A stretch of 64,000 nucleotides of DNA from Patiria miniata (GCF_015706575.1 NW_024037059.1:36032129-36096128); one strand, 5' to 3'. Positions 24,013 through 35,720 are shown, counted from the stretch's first letter. Notes: generated by a model not told the origin, from the letters alone. Numbers and translations are program-made.

Positions 24013-24532
24013 AGGGACATTTGCTTTTGCTGTAATTTGCAGAAATGTGTGGATTTGGGGGGGGGGGGGTTAGCATTTTATAGCAAATATTATTACACTG
24101 ACTTCTTTGAAGATTTGTGTTTGTAGATGCTGGAAAAACCAAGAAAACAATCATGTTCCTGAAGTCAGCTTCCCTGACCCCACTTAAGATGAAAAAGAAC
24201 AATTAATAGACATCATGGAATTTCTAAGGTCAGGAAACCAGTCTAGCTGGCTCACACCCGTTCACAGATGTGTAACCAATTGCAAACAAAATGTGGACTG
24301 AATAAATTTGGTAAATTGTTGAAGTAGTTGAAAAACAAGTCAGGTTTTTCCAACGCTGGTCAGCTGACCAGCGTTGGAAATTGATACAAAATTTCTTGAA
24401 AATGACAGCACACCAGGTGCCATTATTTTACAGGATGCTTTATTGTCTGTCATTCACTAACAGTCCAGTAAGGTATTTCATAATAATTTGGTGTTTTTGT
24501 ATTTTGATGTTTGCAAATGTTGTATATTCCCT
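24013..24532 (+). mobile_element. MITE family A, full-length copy 1
   Basis: A 520-bp element lies between TTAA at 24009-24012 and TTAA at 24533-24536. The ends are inverted repeats: AGGGACATTTGC at the left, and at the right GCAAATGTTGTATATTCCCT, whose reverse complement begins AGGGAATATAC. The centre contains a perfect 28-bp palindrome at 24350-24377. It matches 31988-32488 and 38852-39366 throughout. No open frame; non-autonomous. Confidence 0.85.
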
Positions 24533-24639
24533 TTAACTTCCTTCTGGATTATAAAAAAATCCACTCAAAAAAACTGCCGCTTTAAATATTTTTACTTCAA
24601 CTTTTCTTTTTCAACCGGTGATAACTCCAAAGACCTCAT

Positions 24640-24950
24640 TCTGGTGACCCGGTTGCATCCCAGGGAAGTTATTTTTCATTTCAACCTCGCCGAATAAGGA
24701 CTTTAGGGTGGCCGCTTCGGGTCATGTGACACAAGGAAGGAAGCCGCCTACAAGCCGACATTCCGAGAGAGTGAGAAAAATAAAAAAGGGGAAGTTACAA
24801 CACAAGGGGATCGAAGGAAACAAACAACAAACAAAATCCGTGTTGCTGAACAGGGAAATCGGAAAGCGGAGACGGCTATTACAAAATTTATTTTTTGGAA
24901 TCTTTGATGACAGGGCCCGAGGTGTTATCCTAGTCAAAAGTGCGTAAACG
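24640..24950. other. Unique purine-rich island
   Basis: Purine-rich single-copy sequence with both strands partly open but no recognisable protein. It contains a GGGTCATGTGAC E-box-like word near 24719. Confidence 0.25.
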
Positions 24951-25324
24951 GGGAAAGCCCCTAGGAAAGCTTGTCTTTATTTTTTGGAAACGTTGGAAAA
25001 AACAATAGGATCGAGTTTCTTAGCTTTTGCAATTATCCCTGTTATCTCATGTTAACATTAGGGTTGGAGAAATACAAAAATATTCCATGAAGGTGTTTAC
25101 GGGGAAATTACGGGTCGCTTTTGGGGTTTTAATTTTCATCGCATCCATTAATCATTAAACCAACTCCTTTTGTAATGTTTTTCGGAGGAGCAGATGCAGT
25201 ACCAAAATGTTTCTTCTTTTTGGGAATGGTTGCCTTTTAATCACAAAACTTTGTTGGGTGCTGGGTGGGAATGAAACTTTTTGTCAAAGATATTTTACAA
25301 TTTAGTTTGATATTACACATGCTG

Positions 25325-25795
25325 TTAACCCAAATCCTCCAAAATCCTATTCTCAAAATGTAGGATTTTGCAGGATTGAGGCTTTATGGCAAAAATTTCA
25401 ATGGCTGATTTCAGAATCAATTAAAGGCCTCTTTCACCCTAACCTTCCCAAATCCTCAAAAATCATCTCTGCAAAATAGAGGATTTTGCAGGATTGTGTT
25501 GCAGATTTCGGAGGATGCACTGTGTCAAGGTCTTGGTCCGGACCTTGTGTTGTTTACGCTCAGCCGTACATAAATTTAGGCCTAGATTATACTTGAAATC
25601 CTCCGCACTGCTCCAGGATGTCATTGGCTCTGCCTCAACATATATACAGTGATTGCTGGAGGGTTTTCCAGGATTGAGGCAGTGGTCATCCCTCCAAGGA
25701 CAACATTCAAGAAACAACGCATGATCTTGCAGGATTGAGGCTGTATGCAATTTCTACATGGAGGCAGTTGGAGGATTTTACAGGATTGAGGTTGC
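25325..25795. repeat. Dispersed GGATTTTGCAGGATTGAGG repeats
   Basis: The phrase (GGATTTTGCAGGATTG, often followed by AGGC) occurs near 25363, 25480, 25660, 25727 and 25773. It is accompanied by inverted AAATCCTCCAAAATCCT near 25331 and a related CAAATCCTCAAAAATC near 25450. Spacing is irregular, so this is a cluster of a short interspersed motif rather than a simple tandem array. Confidence 0.6.
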
Positions 25796-26739
25796 ATCCT
25801 AGCAAAAATACCTAGGGAAGCACAGAAACTTACAAATTGCTCAGGCTAGTTGTGGTCGTTAGTTGCGGTTGCAATTTGGTGAACATCAAAATACTTGTTT
25901 TATTTTAAATTTTACTTTCTGCCGCATTACAGTTGTAGTTGATGAAAATATCAAAGTTGAGTCAAACTCAAAAAGTTGTGTCAAACTTAAAAAGTAGTAT
26001 TAGTCCAAGATTCGACAATTGGGATTTTGTTCCTGTGTGTATAGCCAGTTCCATTGCAAGCCCAAGGTAGTGGGCGCTATTAAGAAGAAGATTCAAATCC
26101 AGTCTTGGGAACATTGGCAGTGCTACCCAGGAGTGAAGTATGCTCAGAATTTCCTGGGTCCTGCTGCCAACATTCCCGACATTGGACTTGAATCATCGTT
26201 TTGTCTCCGACCGGCTGCATTAGGGAAATAAAATCAAAATCTGGTCTTGGGCCAAGATTAGTCCAAAAGATGAAGAGGGAAATTTGAGGAAAGAGTAAAT
26301 AATTTTTTTTACAAAAAAAACACAGCAGGTTTTAAGGTAGTTCCTCTGGAGAATAATATGACACCCTCAAGGAAGAGAAATGTGGCCGATTGATAAGGAT
26401 GCTGCACGCTCTGATGAAAAACAAACAGTCGACTTTGCTGTTTTTATCACTGGCAGCCATGGGTGAAACATCTAAATCAAACAGTCAAGGATGTTGACAA
26501 ACATGGGTCCTGCTGCAAGTTCAAAATCAGTCAAACGCAACGGACAGAAGGTACTTCTGTCATCGATGTAGGACAGCCATTTCAGCACAAAGATTCCTCA
26601 TCCGAGTAAACTATTTCCTGGTGAGTCATTGTGCGTTATTCTGCTACTGGACTTTGGAAACGTCAGGAAACTCTGAACTGTAGAAATTTAAATTTAAGGG
26701 AACCGGGTGCACTTTCATTTATTAAACCCATTAACACTT

Positions 26740-26835
26740 AATTGTATTACATTGTATTACATTGTATTACACTGTATTACATTGTATTACACTGTATTAC
26801 ATTAATTGTTTCACATTGTATTAAACTGTATTTAC
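26740..26835. repeat. (ATTACATTGT)n microsatellite
   Basis: About seven tandem units of 10-11 bp, TGTATTACAT with ACACTG variants, degenerating at the right end. Confidence 0.85.
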
Positions 26836-26899
26836 GGTGGATGGGACAAACCATGTGTACGTACAGTGCGAATATGCATGACTAGCGTCTTCACGAGAG

Positions 26900-27020
26900 C
26901 GTCTTTACCTGAGCATCAGGCATCTTCAGCAATCAACGCATTCGAATGTCTCTCCCAGTGGTCTACCAAACTCTCCCTTTCTTACCGTTGAGGGAGTACT
27001 TGTACACTGATTCCATAACG
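26900..27020. repeat. Dispersed repeat, copy 1 (pair of 40985-41100)
   Basis: Shares with 40985-41100 the blocks GAGCATCAGG, GCATTCGAATGTCT, CC(A/G)GTGGTCT and AAACTCTCCCTT, followed by CTTACCGTTGAGGG and GTACTTGT. The pairing shows a dispersed element of unknown class. Confidence 0.6.
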
Positions 27021-27449
27021 ACTAATTGATATGACGCTTTGAGGCAGCACAGAAACTAATGTATTAATTTTCAAGTTAAAAATCAAAACATATTTCTAAG
27101 TATTTATAAAAAAAAAATTACTTGGCAGGCCAAAATTTTCAAGCAAAGAACTTCAAAAAATTGTTTCGCAAGCAACTACATGTATAACGTTTTACACTTA
27201 CTTGAACTAGTGGAAGCACAGACCGATGTAAATGTATGTGTAAGTACTACGTGGCTCAAGCACCCACCAAAAGAACTGCCAAACACCCAACAGTTGCCAC
27301 CAACAAACAGACACAACTTCACAGTACTCAAACAAAGTCAACACATATCCATCAAGTTACTTCTAGAATATACAGGATTTGGTTTGGGAAAAACAAGTTT
27401 CACTCACAAGTAAAATTGACAGCAAGTTATTACTTGCAATGACCCCTAG

Positions 27450-28225
27450 GCTGTTGGTGAAATTTTGAACTTACACCCCAAGAATGTCACCATCGCACCT
27501 CTGCAGATGTATGCATGATTTGTGATATCAAAAACACCCAGAATTTCCCTGACTTTGGGTATAATTGCCATATCATTAGATGCTTGTCCCCACCAGTGCC
27601 CTGCCCAGAGGCAGTCTTCCTAGCCAAATAAACAAAGAGCAGGTCTCATTCAGTTTCAACTTTTTGTTCTACCTTCAAAGTTTCTTTTGTTTTGTCTAAG
27701 AACATGTCACTTGGGAATACTTGGCTCAGCCATATGGTGTCCTTGCACAACATAATTATTGCCACTGTTTTGCTTTGGGTTTTTTGTCGATCAGTACTTA
27801 GCAAGTCAATCAAATGAAACTTTTATTATCCAAACTGTATGACTCAAAATTCTTTTAATTCCAACTTTTGAGAGTCAGCTAACTTGCCAAATGCCTGAAC
27901 TTAAATAAAGGGTCAACAGTGATTTTTTTTTCAACCAACTATAGCAAAAAATTTAAATTGTCCCTCATTAATTAACAACAAAATAAAAAGAATTGAAAAA
28001 GTGAAAGTAAACTTTAAGTTTGAGTTTTTTGACAAGCAGATGTGTTTTTTATATTTAGGTGTCCCCCCCCCCCTTTTTCATTTGGACCTAAACAAAAACC
28101 GGCCAACAGTTTTATGAAAATTAAAGACAAAAAGAACACAAACCAGCTTGCAAATAAATCTTTTCAGACTCAAGTTCCGAAAACTGGCTACTCTATACAG
28201 TAAGGCTTGTAACTCAAAAGGTCAA
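27450..28225. other. AT-rich intergenic, nothing identified
   Basis: Contains a poly-C run near 28063. No supported gene. Confidence 0.45.
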
Positions 28226-28227
28226 AT

Positions 28228-28362
28228 CGAAACACTAGAAAAGTCAACTCAAAAACTCGAAAAGTCAACTCGAAACTTGAAAAGTCAACTCAAAACTCGA
28301 AAAGTTAACTCAAAACGCGCAAAGTCAACTCGAAACTCAAAAAGTCAACTCAAAACTCGAAG
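28228..28362. repeat. AAAAGTCAACTC minisatellite
   Basis: Seven units of about 17-21 bp (AAAAGTCAACTCRAAACTCG) stand in tandem. A basic, Lys/Ser-rich reading frame across it is a by-product of the repeat and not a gene. Confidence 0.85.
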
Positions 28363-29424
28363 TAAAGAAACCCTCTTGCAAATGTTGTACATTAGCTTTG
28401 ATATTTTTCTGAAACTAGCAAAATCTGGGAACAGTTGATGAAAAAAAAAAAGACTCTGCTATATGGTACTGGGAAATTGCTCCAATTCTGTAGCCGCCCT
28501 TTAAACCAGATGTGGAGAGAGTCAGGTGCATCATAGCACCCTAGACTGGGACATGTTATCATAAGGTGTTGGCCTGATGAGCGGGGGCGTGTGTGTGACA
28601 CTTAAACACCCCCCCCCCCCCCAGCCAATGAATGATATAGGGTAATATTGCCAGCCATGCGCTGCAATAGTTTGCATTGGTACTTGACTCCAAGACCTGA
28701 CATTTTAACCCTGCGGTGCGGACGGAGGAGTTAGACAAACCTCGCGAACAGAGGGCGGATATCTAAAACGCGGTAGCAGAAATACCGTTCACACCTCTTT
28801 CAGAGGTGACATTCCACATAACAATGCTCAAACGAAATGAACCGGCGCTACACACTCTTGCATAATTTCACATTTAGGATACCGTTCCTTATCAATTTCA
28901 ATAAAGTCTGACACACATTCTACTTTCCATTCAATTATGGTTTGGTAATCAGCCCTTAAGTGCTAAATCCACACTGAACAGAACAAAAATAGCATGCCAC
29001 CTCTATTGACCACAACAGTGCCATACTACTACCAAATAAACAGTTATTAGTTGGAAAAAAATAATGACTGTGGACAAGAGAGGGCGCTATACTTATTTTA
29101 TGGAGAACAGCTTCTATTTTTTATGAACCTTTGTTTAGACTTGGCATTTATTGGTACATCGCTTATTACTATTAGGCGAGTATGCTTGTGTCTCCTCGCA
29201 CTCTTTTTTAATTAAATGAGCATAAGCTATTTTGATGAACTATTTGCACAAACTGGAACGTTTACATTTGTAACAACAAAAGGGAAAAAAATATATCTCC
29301 CAAAACCAACATTATTAAAAAATTCAACACCTCCTCTTTTTACTAAGTCTATGTTCGCAGGGGTCTATCATATGTGAGCCGATTTGCTGATATGCACGAC
29401 AACAGCCTTTTGACCTCTAGATTC

Positions 29425-29725
29425 TGACCAATCAGCGGGCGCATTCTATATCGGGTCTCGACATGGAAATCTACAAATAAAACCTAGACACGCTGTGAAT
29501 TGAGCAACGAAGTCTGCGGTCACGCTCTCTGTGACGATATGTTACGAGATATGCCAGCAATAATACAGCCAGCCAATGACATTCGTGTCTAGGTTTTGTA
29601 GATCTGTGCGCTCTCAGCCGTTGTTGTATTTCAAAAACACTGCATCCAAATCGACCAATCACAGTTTTAGTTCTGATTTGGGAGTGAAATGATGTCACAA
29701 ACTAGTAACGTCGACTCCGATTGGC
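29425..29725. promoter_or_regulatory. CCAAT-box cluster with 20-bp inverted repeat
   Basis: CCAAT words at 29428, 29573 and 29655 (plus strand) and ATTGG at 29719 lie in GC-richer DNA. An inverted repeat (29469-29492 ATCTACAAATAAAACCTAG.. and 29584-29603) frames part of the cluster. Arrays of CCAATCA boxes suggest an NF-Y type promoter, but the inverted repeat leaves a repeat element as an alternative. Confidence 0.3.
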
Positions 29726-30054
29726 TGGCACGCGGCGTTGGATAAATTTGCATTCCTAGATATATCAGACGTTTGACCGGAGACAGGGCTCTTTGGAGAA
29801 CGGGTGATACTCAGACAACTTTTTACTGTGGTGGATGCAGAAAATTTGTAGATCCTCATCACCATCTTTAATGGCTCATAAAAGGTCAAATTATTTTTTG
29901 AATGTTTTATTGTCAGGCAGAAAGACTGGTTCATGCATGTACATCCAGCAATAGCAAAAGTGAAGTGAATTTCGTATGAATCAGTCTTTACTGTTTGATA
30001 TTGGTATTTGGAAGGAACATTATGGAATGTTACTTGGGAATATACCAATAACGG

Positions 30055-30424
30055 AGTGCTGTGGAGTGCTGTGGCCTTGTGGTCTGGAGCATTGAATTAG
30101 TGGTCTGTTGGTAATTCCGCGGGTTGTGGGTTCGAGTCCAGCCTGTGGCTAGGGTGGCGTGTGCCCTTGGGCAAGGCACATTGTAGCACATTGCTTCTCT
30201 CCACCCAGGAGTAAATGAGTTCCTGTGAGGGCAGAGATGGTTATTGTGGTTGATTTTAGCTGCTTTGCACCGAAATGGCAGCATCCAGCTGTATACTCCC
30301 CAGGGAGCTGAGATGGTATTTGGCCGGAATGTTTCATTGGCCCGATGAGCAGGGGTAATAATAAGCACCTTGTATCCTTTGGCAGTTTGGTGCTCTATAA
30401 GTCCAGTTATTATTATTATTTTTA
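30055..30424 (+). mobile_element. tRNA-derived SINE
   Basis: The 5' part carries a pol III A-box-like segment (GGCCTTGTGGTCTGGAGC, near 30072) and a clear B box GGGTTCGAGTCC at 30128-30139. Next comes a body with the phrase GTGCCCTTGGGCAAGGCAC, common to several marine-invertebrate SINEs. The 3' end runs GGTGCTCTATAAGTCCAG into a (TTA)n tail at 30408-30422. About 365 bp, apparently full length. A 157-residue antisense frame across it is spurious. Confidence 0.8.
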
Positions 30425-30541
30425 AAACGGCTCTTGGAAATGGAAAATAATGTAGAATCTCAACAACAACAAACAAACAAACAAAACAAGCAAAATTGTG
30501 CAAGTGTCAACAAAGACATCCAATCAAAGAATTGTACTTAC

Positions 30542-30586
30542 CGGTCGCTCTGGTTCAGTACAAGAAGGCATCTTGGTGGTGGCCAT
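30542..30586 (-). CDS. Candidate first coding exon, unidentified (minus strand)
   Basis: On the minus strand an ATG in good context (CACAATGGCC) opens 15 codons, MATTKMPSCTEPERP, ending exactly at a consensus donor CCG|GTAAGT in phase 0. A full cAMP-response-type palindrome TGACGTCA lies about 65 bp upstream at 30650-30657. No downstream exon could be identified, so the gene is unknown. The donor and start context are seen; that it is a real first exon is inference, and 15 codons could arise by chance. Confidence 0.3.
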
Positions 30587-30649
30587 TGTGAGTTTCAGGC
30601 ACGTAGTTGAAGCAAACACATCACAGCTTGCTCACAGATCAACAGACCA

Positions 30650-30657
30650 TGACGTCA
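30650..30657. promoter_or_regulatory. CRE-like TGACGTCA palindrome
   Basis: Perfect 8-bp CREB/ATF consensus in single-copy DNA, just upstream (minus strand) of the candidate start codon at 30586. Confidence 0.3.
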
Positions 30658-31493
30658 TCTGTCTGCTGGATTCTGTTGATTGTTCTCTTGAAATCCTGAC
30701 GGCTCTAACTGGTGACTTGGTGACTTGATTAAGAGTATGGATCAGTTTGTGTCGCTCACGCGAGTTCTACTCGTCCAGAAACAAAGTCAATTTTTGTGAG
30801 GACGTGTTGATGCAGCATATGAACTTTCAACGTCGGTCATTTTATTTATAAAAAGTAAAATGAGTGATGTTCCTCTCGATGAGATATATCAAACATTAAT
30901 TGCAGCACACTATTGGGAGTTTTCCCACAAATGACATGTATATCAAGTTGATGATTCACATTTTATATAAAAAAACTATAAAATTGTAGCACACTGCAGG
31001 AATGTTCATCAGAACTAAAATGCTGTGATTCAGAGATTGAATCGTCAAATTTATCAAAGGTTGACGACAAACGTTTTGAAAAAAAAAACTGATTGCCACT
31101 TCCAAGCACACTGCAAGAATGACCATGAGGACTTAAATTATGTTCCGATACAGAGAGTTTTAACGGGCAAATTATGCAGTACAACGGTAAAATCACTGAA
31201 GCTTTTGAAGTCACAACACTTGTACGGTGAACCAAACAGAAGCAAGTTCACGTTCACTGTTCAAAGGTTGAAAACAGTGCGAAGGCACTAGTTCACGACA
31301 CTTTAAAGGCCCTTTTTGGTTCCTTTTTTTGCAGCACACGATTTTGAAGGATCTCCACACACACATCCAATAGATTAAAGCTCACTGCATGTGTTTACTG
31401 AAGCAACACGCAGCTCGCGCTCACGACACTTTTGGCCACTTTGGTTCGGCGATCAAGACGGATTCACCCGGGAAAAGGTAATTTGCCACTTAC

Positions 31494-31645
31494 GTGTACG
31501 CCGGGCTCAGCGTTGATCGCTCCAAGACTTGTTTGGTTCAAGCCTCCAAGGATTCAGAGGCAATTCCATTGGAATTTAGTGCGACGCTGGCGTAAATAGC
31601 CTTCTCCAAGTGCTCGTTCACCAACTCAAATGCGTCGTCCATAGT
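31494..31645 (-). other. Candidate minus-strand exon with a 34-residue frame
   Basis: On the minus strand an acceptor-like TATTGACAG precedes 31645 and a strong donor CAC|GTAAGTGG follows 31494. The segment holds an ATG frame (31642-31538) of 34 residues beginning MDDAFELVNEHLEKAIYASV. It is amphipathic and protein-like but matches nothing I recognise. With the exon at 30542-30586 this could be a 5' leader exon carrying a short upstream frame. It could also be a small peptide gene, or chance. Confidence 0.22.
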
Positions 31646-31799
31646 CTGTCAATAGGAATCGAAATTGAAAGTTGAAAACAGATAATGTGATTTATTCTGA
31701 ACATGAACAATCTATTTGCTGTCGATATGCTTAAAGCAGTCTGCCATGTGTTTTTGGTTTTTAGGTTTGTTTTTGTTTGTTTGTTGTTGCTTTTAAACT

Positions 31800-31985
31800 C
31801 TAACCCCCTAAAGCTCACTTTGGGGTAAAGTACCACATACTACATAGTATTACAGAAATTATGTATGCAGTACCCAAATACTAAACAATACTTTGAGTGC
31901 TGTGCCCACTTATAATTATGCTGAAGTACTGCATGCTACAGATTACTACTAGTAGTATGTTGTAGCTTTAGATGAGGTTAGGGTG
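31800..31985. repeat. Dispersed repeat, copy 1 (pair of 36075-36195)
   Basis: The two loci share AGTACTACA/AGTACTGCA words, CACTTAT, TACTAGTAG, TTAGCTTTAG and GTGAGGTTAGGGT in the same order. The copy here ends where a family A MITE begins. Confidence 0.45.
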
Positions 31986-31987
31986 AA

Positions 31988-32488
31988 AGGGAATATACAA
32001 CATTTGCTTTTGCTGTAATTTTCAGAAATGGATGGATTTGGGGGTTAGTATTTTATAGAAAATATTGTTACACTGACTTGTTTGAATATTTGTGTTTGTA
32101 GCTGCGGGAAAAACCATCTTGTTCTTGTAGTCTGGTTCCCTGACCCCACTTAAATTGAAGTGAAGCAATGGATAAATGTCGAGGAATTGTAAGTTAGGGA
32201 ACCAGTCTAGGCTTGTACTCGTTCATAGATGTGCAATAGATTGCAAATAAAATTCAGATTAAAGCTAACAACTAAACATGGTAAATTGAGGGCAGTATTT
32301 GAAAAAAAACCCAGTTTTTTCATTTTGAAAATAGATACAAAAGTACCACTTTTCTTGAAAATGTCAGCACACCGGGTGTAATGATGTAATGTGATGCTTT
32401 AGACTGTCATTCACTAAAGTCCAGTAAGGTAATTCATAACAATTTGGTAGTTTTGTTTTTTGATGGTTGCAAATGTTGTTTATTCCTT
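31988..32488 (+). mobile_element. MITE family A, full-length copy 2
   Basis: This 501-bp element begins AGGGAATATACAACATTTGC and ends inverted, with TTAA at 32489-32492; the left target copy has decayed. It is collinear with the copies at 24013 and 38852, but the central palindrome has been lost here. Non-autonomous. Confidence 0.8.
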
Positions 32489-32593
32489 TTAAAGCAACAA
32501 AACGGCCTTTCTTCACTTTGAGCAAGAGTTTTTCCTCCTCAAATATTTACTGATCAAGCTTAGAAAATTTTGTGGGCTTCTCAGACCAACAAA

Positions 32594-32767
32594 CAGGCCC
32601 GTTGCCAGGGGGGGGGGGCCTGGTGGGGCCGGCCCCCCTTGGCGAGTAATTGCCCCCCCCCCCCCACGGCAAAAGCCATACATATGTATTTTTGTATTTG
32701 TTATGGTAGTGGGCCCTCTAGTTGGTACTATGGCCCCCCTTGATGCTCAGGGCTGGCGACGGGCCTA
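32594..32767. mobile_element. Short hAT-type MITE with poly-G/poly-C arms
   Basis: This 174-bp element has inverted ends: the left starts CAGGCCCGTTGCCAG and the reverse complement of the right starts TAGGCCCGTCGCCAG. The flanking 8-bp direct repeats, CCAACAAA (32586-32593) and CCAACAAC (32768-32775), match at seven of eight positions. The 8-bp duplication supports the hAT superfamily. Poly-G and poly-C runs inside can pair. Confidence 0.75.
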
Positions 32768-33424
32768 CCAACAACACTGGACAATGACTAATTACTTTTT
32801 TCTGAAATATCATCTGTGCACACTACTTCAGTTTCGTTTTGTACGTACATGTACACTGCAGACAAATCCGAACTACAAAAAAATAGAAAAATAATCAGGT
32901 TTAGATGTTACGTACATGCATTGTACGTGTACGGTAGAAGAATACACCGTAGCCTACGTTTTTCTTACCTTTGGGCAACAAATTCTTTCTCCAATGTACT
33001 TGCTTCAGTGTGAGAACCTACCATCAAAAGAAGTTAAAACAGTCATGTAATAGCAATCAGTTACTTTTGATTACATTCACACGTTATGATTTCTTGAGTG
33101 TGCAAGCTAGCTTACACTTGTCTTTTGTGCTTTATCGTCGTGACTCTGAAGCGGAAAAAGAAAGCAACGCAAGGTCAACATGTTATCACCTGACCTGTTA
33201 GATTGCTCGCTAAAGAGAACGTGTAGTCACAATCTCACAAAAATTCAGGATAGGCCAGTGTCTATTAGTTTATAAAATCTTAAGATCTTTGAACTTTTCT
33301 TAAGTGTAAGATTTCTGCTTTTGGGCAATTGCAGTGTCAAGCCAAATAATAAAAAAAAAACAGTTGATCGTCCGGGGTTTTATTTTTTCAAAAAGAGGAT
33401 CAGGGCCTTTTAAATTTTTTTTCC

Positions 33425-33490
33425 CAAAATGGCCGGCAAGTATTTAAATTCGAAATGGCCGTCAACTTAGGTTCAAAATGACCGCCAGCT
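33425..33490. repeat. Three AAAATGGCCGSC motifs
   Basis: CAAAATGGCCGGC, GAAATGGCCGTC and CAAAATGACCGCC are spaced about 25 bp apart. The core resembles a YY1 site but is also a common dispersed-repeat word. Confidence 0.5.
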
Positions 33491-33539
33491 TTTAATTAGC
33501 TTTCCTAATAGTAAGTAAAGTCAAAATAATCATGTTAAA

Positions 33540-33968
33540 CATGTTGTATGTATGTTGTAATATTCTAAGATCTCAATTTTAATTCAAAAGTTGCAGAGTC
33601 ATGTTTTGAATTGGGCCCGAAATCAGCATCCGGAAGACCGGAACACGTTCTCATTCAGCCGATTGCAGCTACGCGACGTCACGCACTGAACCGGCAAATA
33701 ATAGCAACCGTGCATCGTATCAACGCTTGTGTGCATCCGTTCACAGATTCGCCGAATTACAAACCGACTACTAACGGAAATTTCCAAAAATGTGTCATTT
33801 GACCCATCTTTGGAAATTGCCTTCTTTATTGTTTTCTTCAAAATGACAGCATGCCAGAAGGTGTAATTTCATAGGGAGTTTATAGTGCCATTACTATCTT
33901 TAAACCAAGTAAGCTTTTCAACATTCGTCAGTTACTTTTTGGATAGCCACAAATGATCTACTCTACCT
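33540..33968 (+). mobile_element. MITE family B, copy 3
   Basis: Strong collinear similarity to 1554-2113, including ATTCAGC..GATTG, AATAATAGCAACCG, CCAAAAATGTGTCA, ATTGTTTTCTTCAAAATGAC and TTTATAGTGCCATTACTA. It ends CTACC before TTTAA (TTAA at 33969-33972). The left end is not well defined. Confidence 0.7.
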
Positions 33969-33974
33969 TTAAAA

Positions 33975-35310
33975 ACAGCATCAATTGAACAACATGAAAC
34001 TGAACATTTACTCCACATATTACCATGAATGATTTGCAGTGCCTCCAAAATTGGCAATCCATTAAACTAGTAAGGACCATTACAACAGAAGGTATTGAGC
34101 AGGTGTCCTCATTAATTAACTAGTGAGCAATGACAAGTGACCATCAAGCTAGACTAGGCTTTGTTTGAGATCATTCATGCTAATTTTGTCAGATGGAGCC
34201 CAGTCATTGCCATTTTTTTTTCAAGTGCTCCTGCAACTCGTAGTCCAACACGATAATATTATAATCTCGACTCCTGAAAGTCCCCCGGGACCCGGCATCA
34301 TCAAGTGTTTATATATTGACTGTATGGATCTGCATTGAGTCATAGCCCTTATGGGAGATTGTGTGCAAATACACCATTGCAGGCCCTTTGTCTTGACGAC
34401 TGGAAATGCTGCTCTTTGTTCATAGAAAATTTAATTATCAAATTCACACACGAATCTGCTGTTAGACTTATAAATCTTTTTTTTTCCTATTTTTTTGGGC
34501 TAAAACTACAGTTTTTCTTTATTTTGATCACCCTTACATTGTAGGCCTACACATTAAAGTAAAACCTGTTTGAATCAATCTTTACATTCTTTTTTCCATA
34601 GTTCATTACACAAATTAAATATGCCTAGAATACATTATTTTCAAGAAATGCAGAAAGTCCATTATCAAGCAGTTCAGCTTAATTAATTGGGGTCAAGTGT
34701 ACGGACAGGTTTAATAAGTGTACAGTATAGAGAGACGTATGCACAGACAGACAAAGGGAAAAGGACAAACAAAACGGAACACAACAGGAGTGCCAAACAT
34801 ATAGAAGCTCATCAAAATCTGTAAAGAAAATAACACAGTATACCCTACACTGATAGCTCTTTGCTGGGACTGATGTTCATTTGACAAAATTCAATAATGT
34901 AGAATTTAGTTTTTTTTCAATTTCGTAGGCAACAGACAGTAATTTATACACAATTGGTCAAAATTACAAGAAGGTGATGTGGTGATTCAGTGACAGAAAC
35001 AAAGGAGATTAATTGTCAATTTAAAAAAAAAGTCTGAAAATGGGATGAAAGATCTGAAAGATGCATTTCTTTCTTAACTGATAATGTCTTTCTCTCAGAT
35101 TAAAAATGTCTGATTTCAGGGAAAAAAGTCTTAAAAATGTCATGCCTGCAAAAATGTTTATGGCAATGAAAAAGCACATGCATGCAGTATACAACATCAG
35201 AATTGATGGCATAAATCAGCACAAGGGAAGCATATGAAAAATGCTGAGAAGCTGAAAACTTGCCCTCAAAATCGATAAAGTCTTTTGAAGAGTATAGGAA
35301 GACCCACTGA
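33975..35310. other. AT-rich intergenic, nothing identified
   Basis: Single-copy AT-rich sequence with a GC-richer patch near 34260-34310. No supported gene or repeat. Confidence 0.4.
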
Positions 35311-35314
35311 TCAG

Positions 35315-35550
35315 CTCGTTATGAACAGGATATGTTATCCCCTCCCCCACCGACTCCCCTTAATTTGGCGAGGAAATCCGATGCAGTCATCGGGAAATGA
35401 AGCAAGATTGGAACAAGCTCTCCAATGATTATTCTGAGCAAATTGATAATTTCCCATCGGTAATGAGGTGAAGTAATTTCATGGATAGTTCGTCTTAGAG
35501 CAGATATCTGGTGATGACAGATGTAATGCATAACATTCAGCTAATCATAA
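35315..35550. other. Unique island rich in homeobox- and GATA-like words
   Basis: A moderately GC-rich block contains TGATAATTTCC, CAATGATTATT, CTTAATTTGG, CAGATATCTGG and GCTAATCATAAA. Enhancer-like character is inference from motif density only. Confidence 0.25.
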
Positions 35551-35639
35551 AGGACAGCCAGGTGGTATACATGTACATCACAGCACTGTGGCTAATCAAG
35601 GATTTATTTTAAGGACAGGTATACTGTGACTAACTTTAT

Positions 35640-35720
35640 CCATAACTCCAGTGGCGTAGCTACGAAAGGGGGGGGGTGGAACAGTCTGGGGAGGGGCCGG
35701 GGGGAGAAGGTGCCTCATTT
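35640..35720. repeat. Fragment with CCAGTGGCGTAGCTACG end
   Basis: The word CAGTGGCGTAGCTACG followed by a poly-G run resembles the terminus of a DNA-transposon-derived repeat found in many marine invertebrate genomes. The opposite end was not found. Confidence 0.4.

Noticed and set aside
28148-28438. Lys/Ser-rich open frame
   Set aside because: It is the translation of the AAAAGTCAACTC minisatellite.
30030-30503. Open frame of 157 residues on the minus strand
   Set aside because: It runs antisense through the tRNA-derived SINE and its tail. Its length comes from the SINE sequence, and the translation has no domain.
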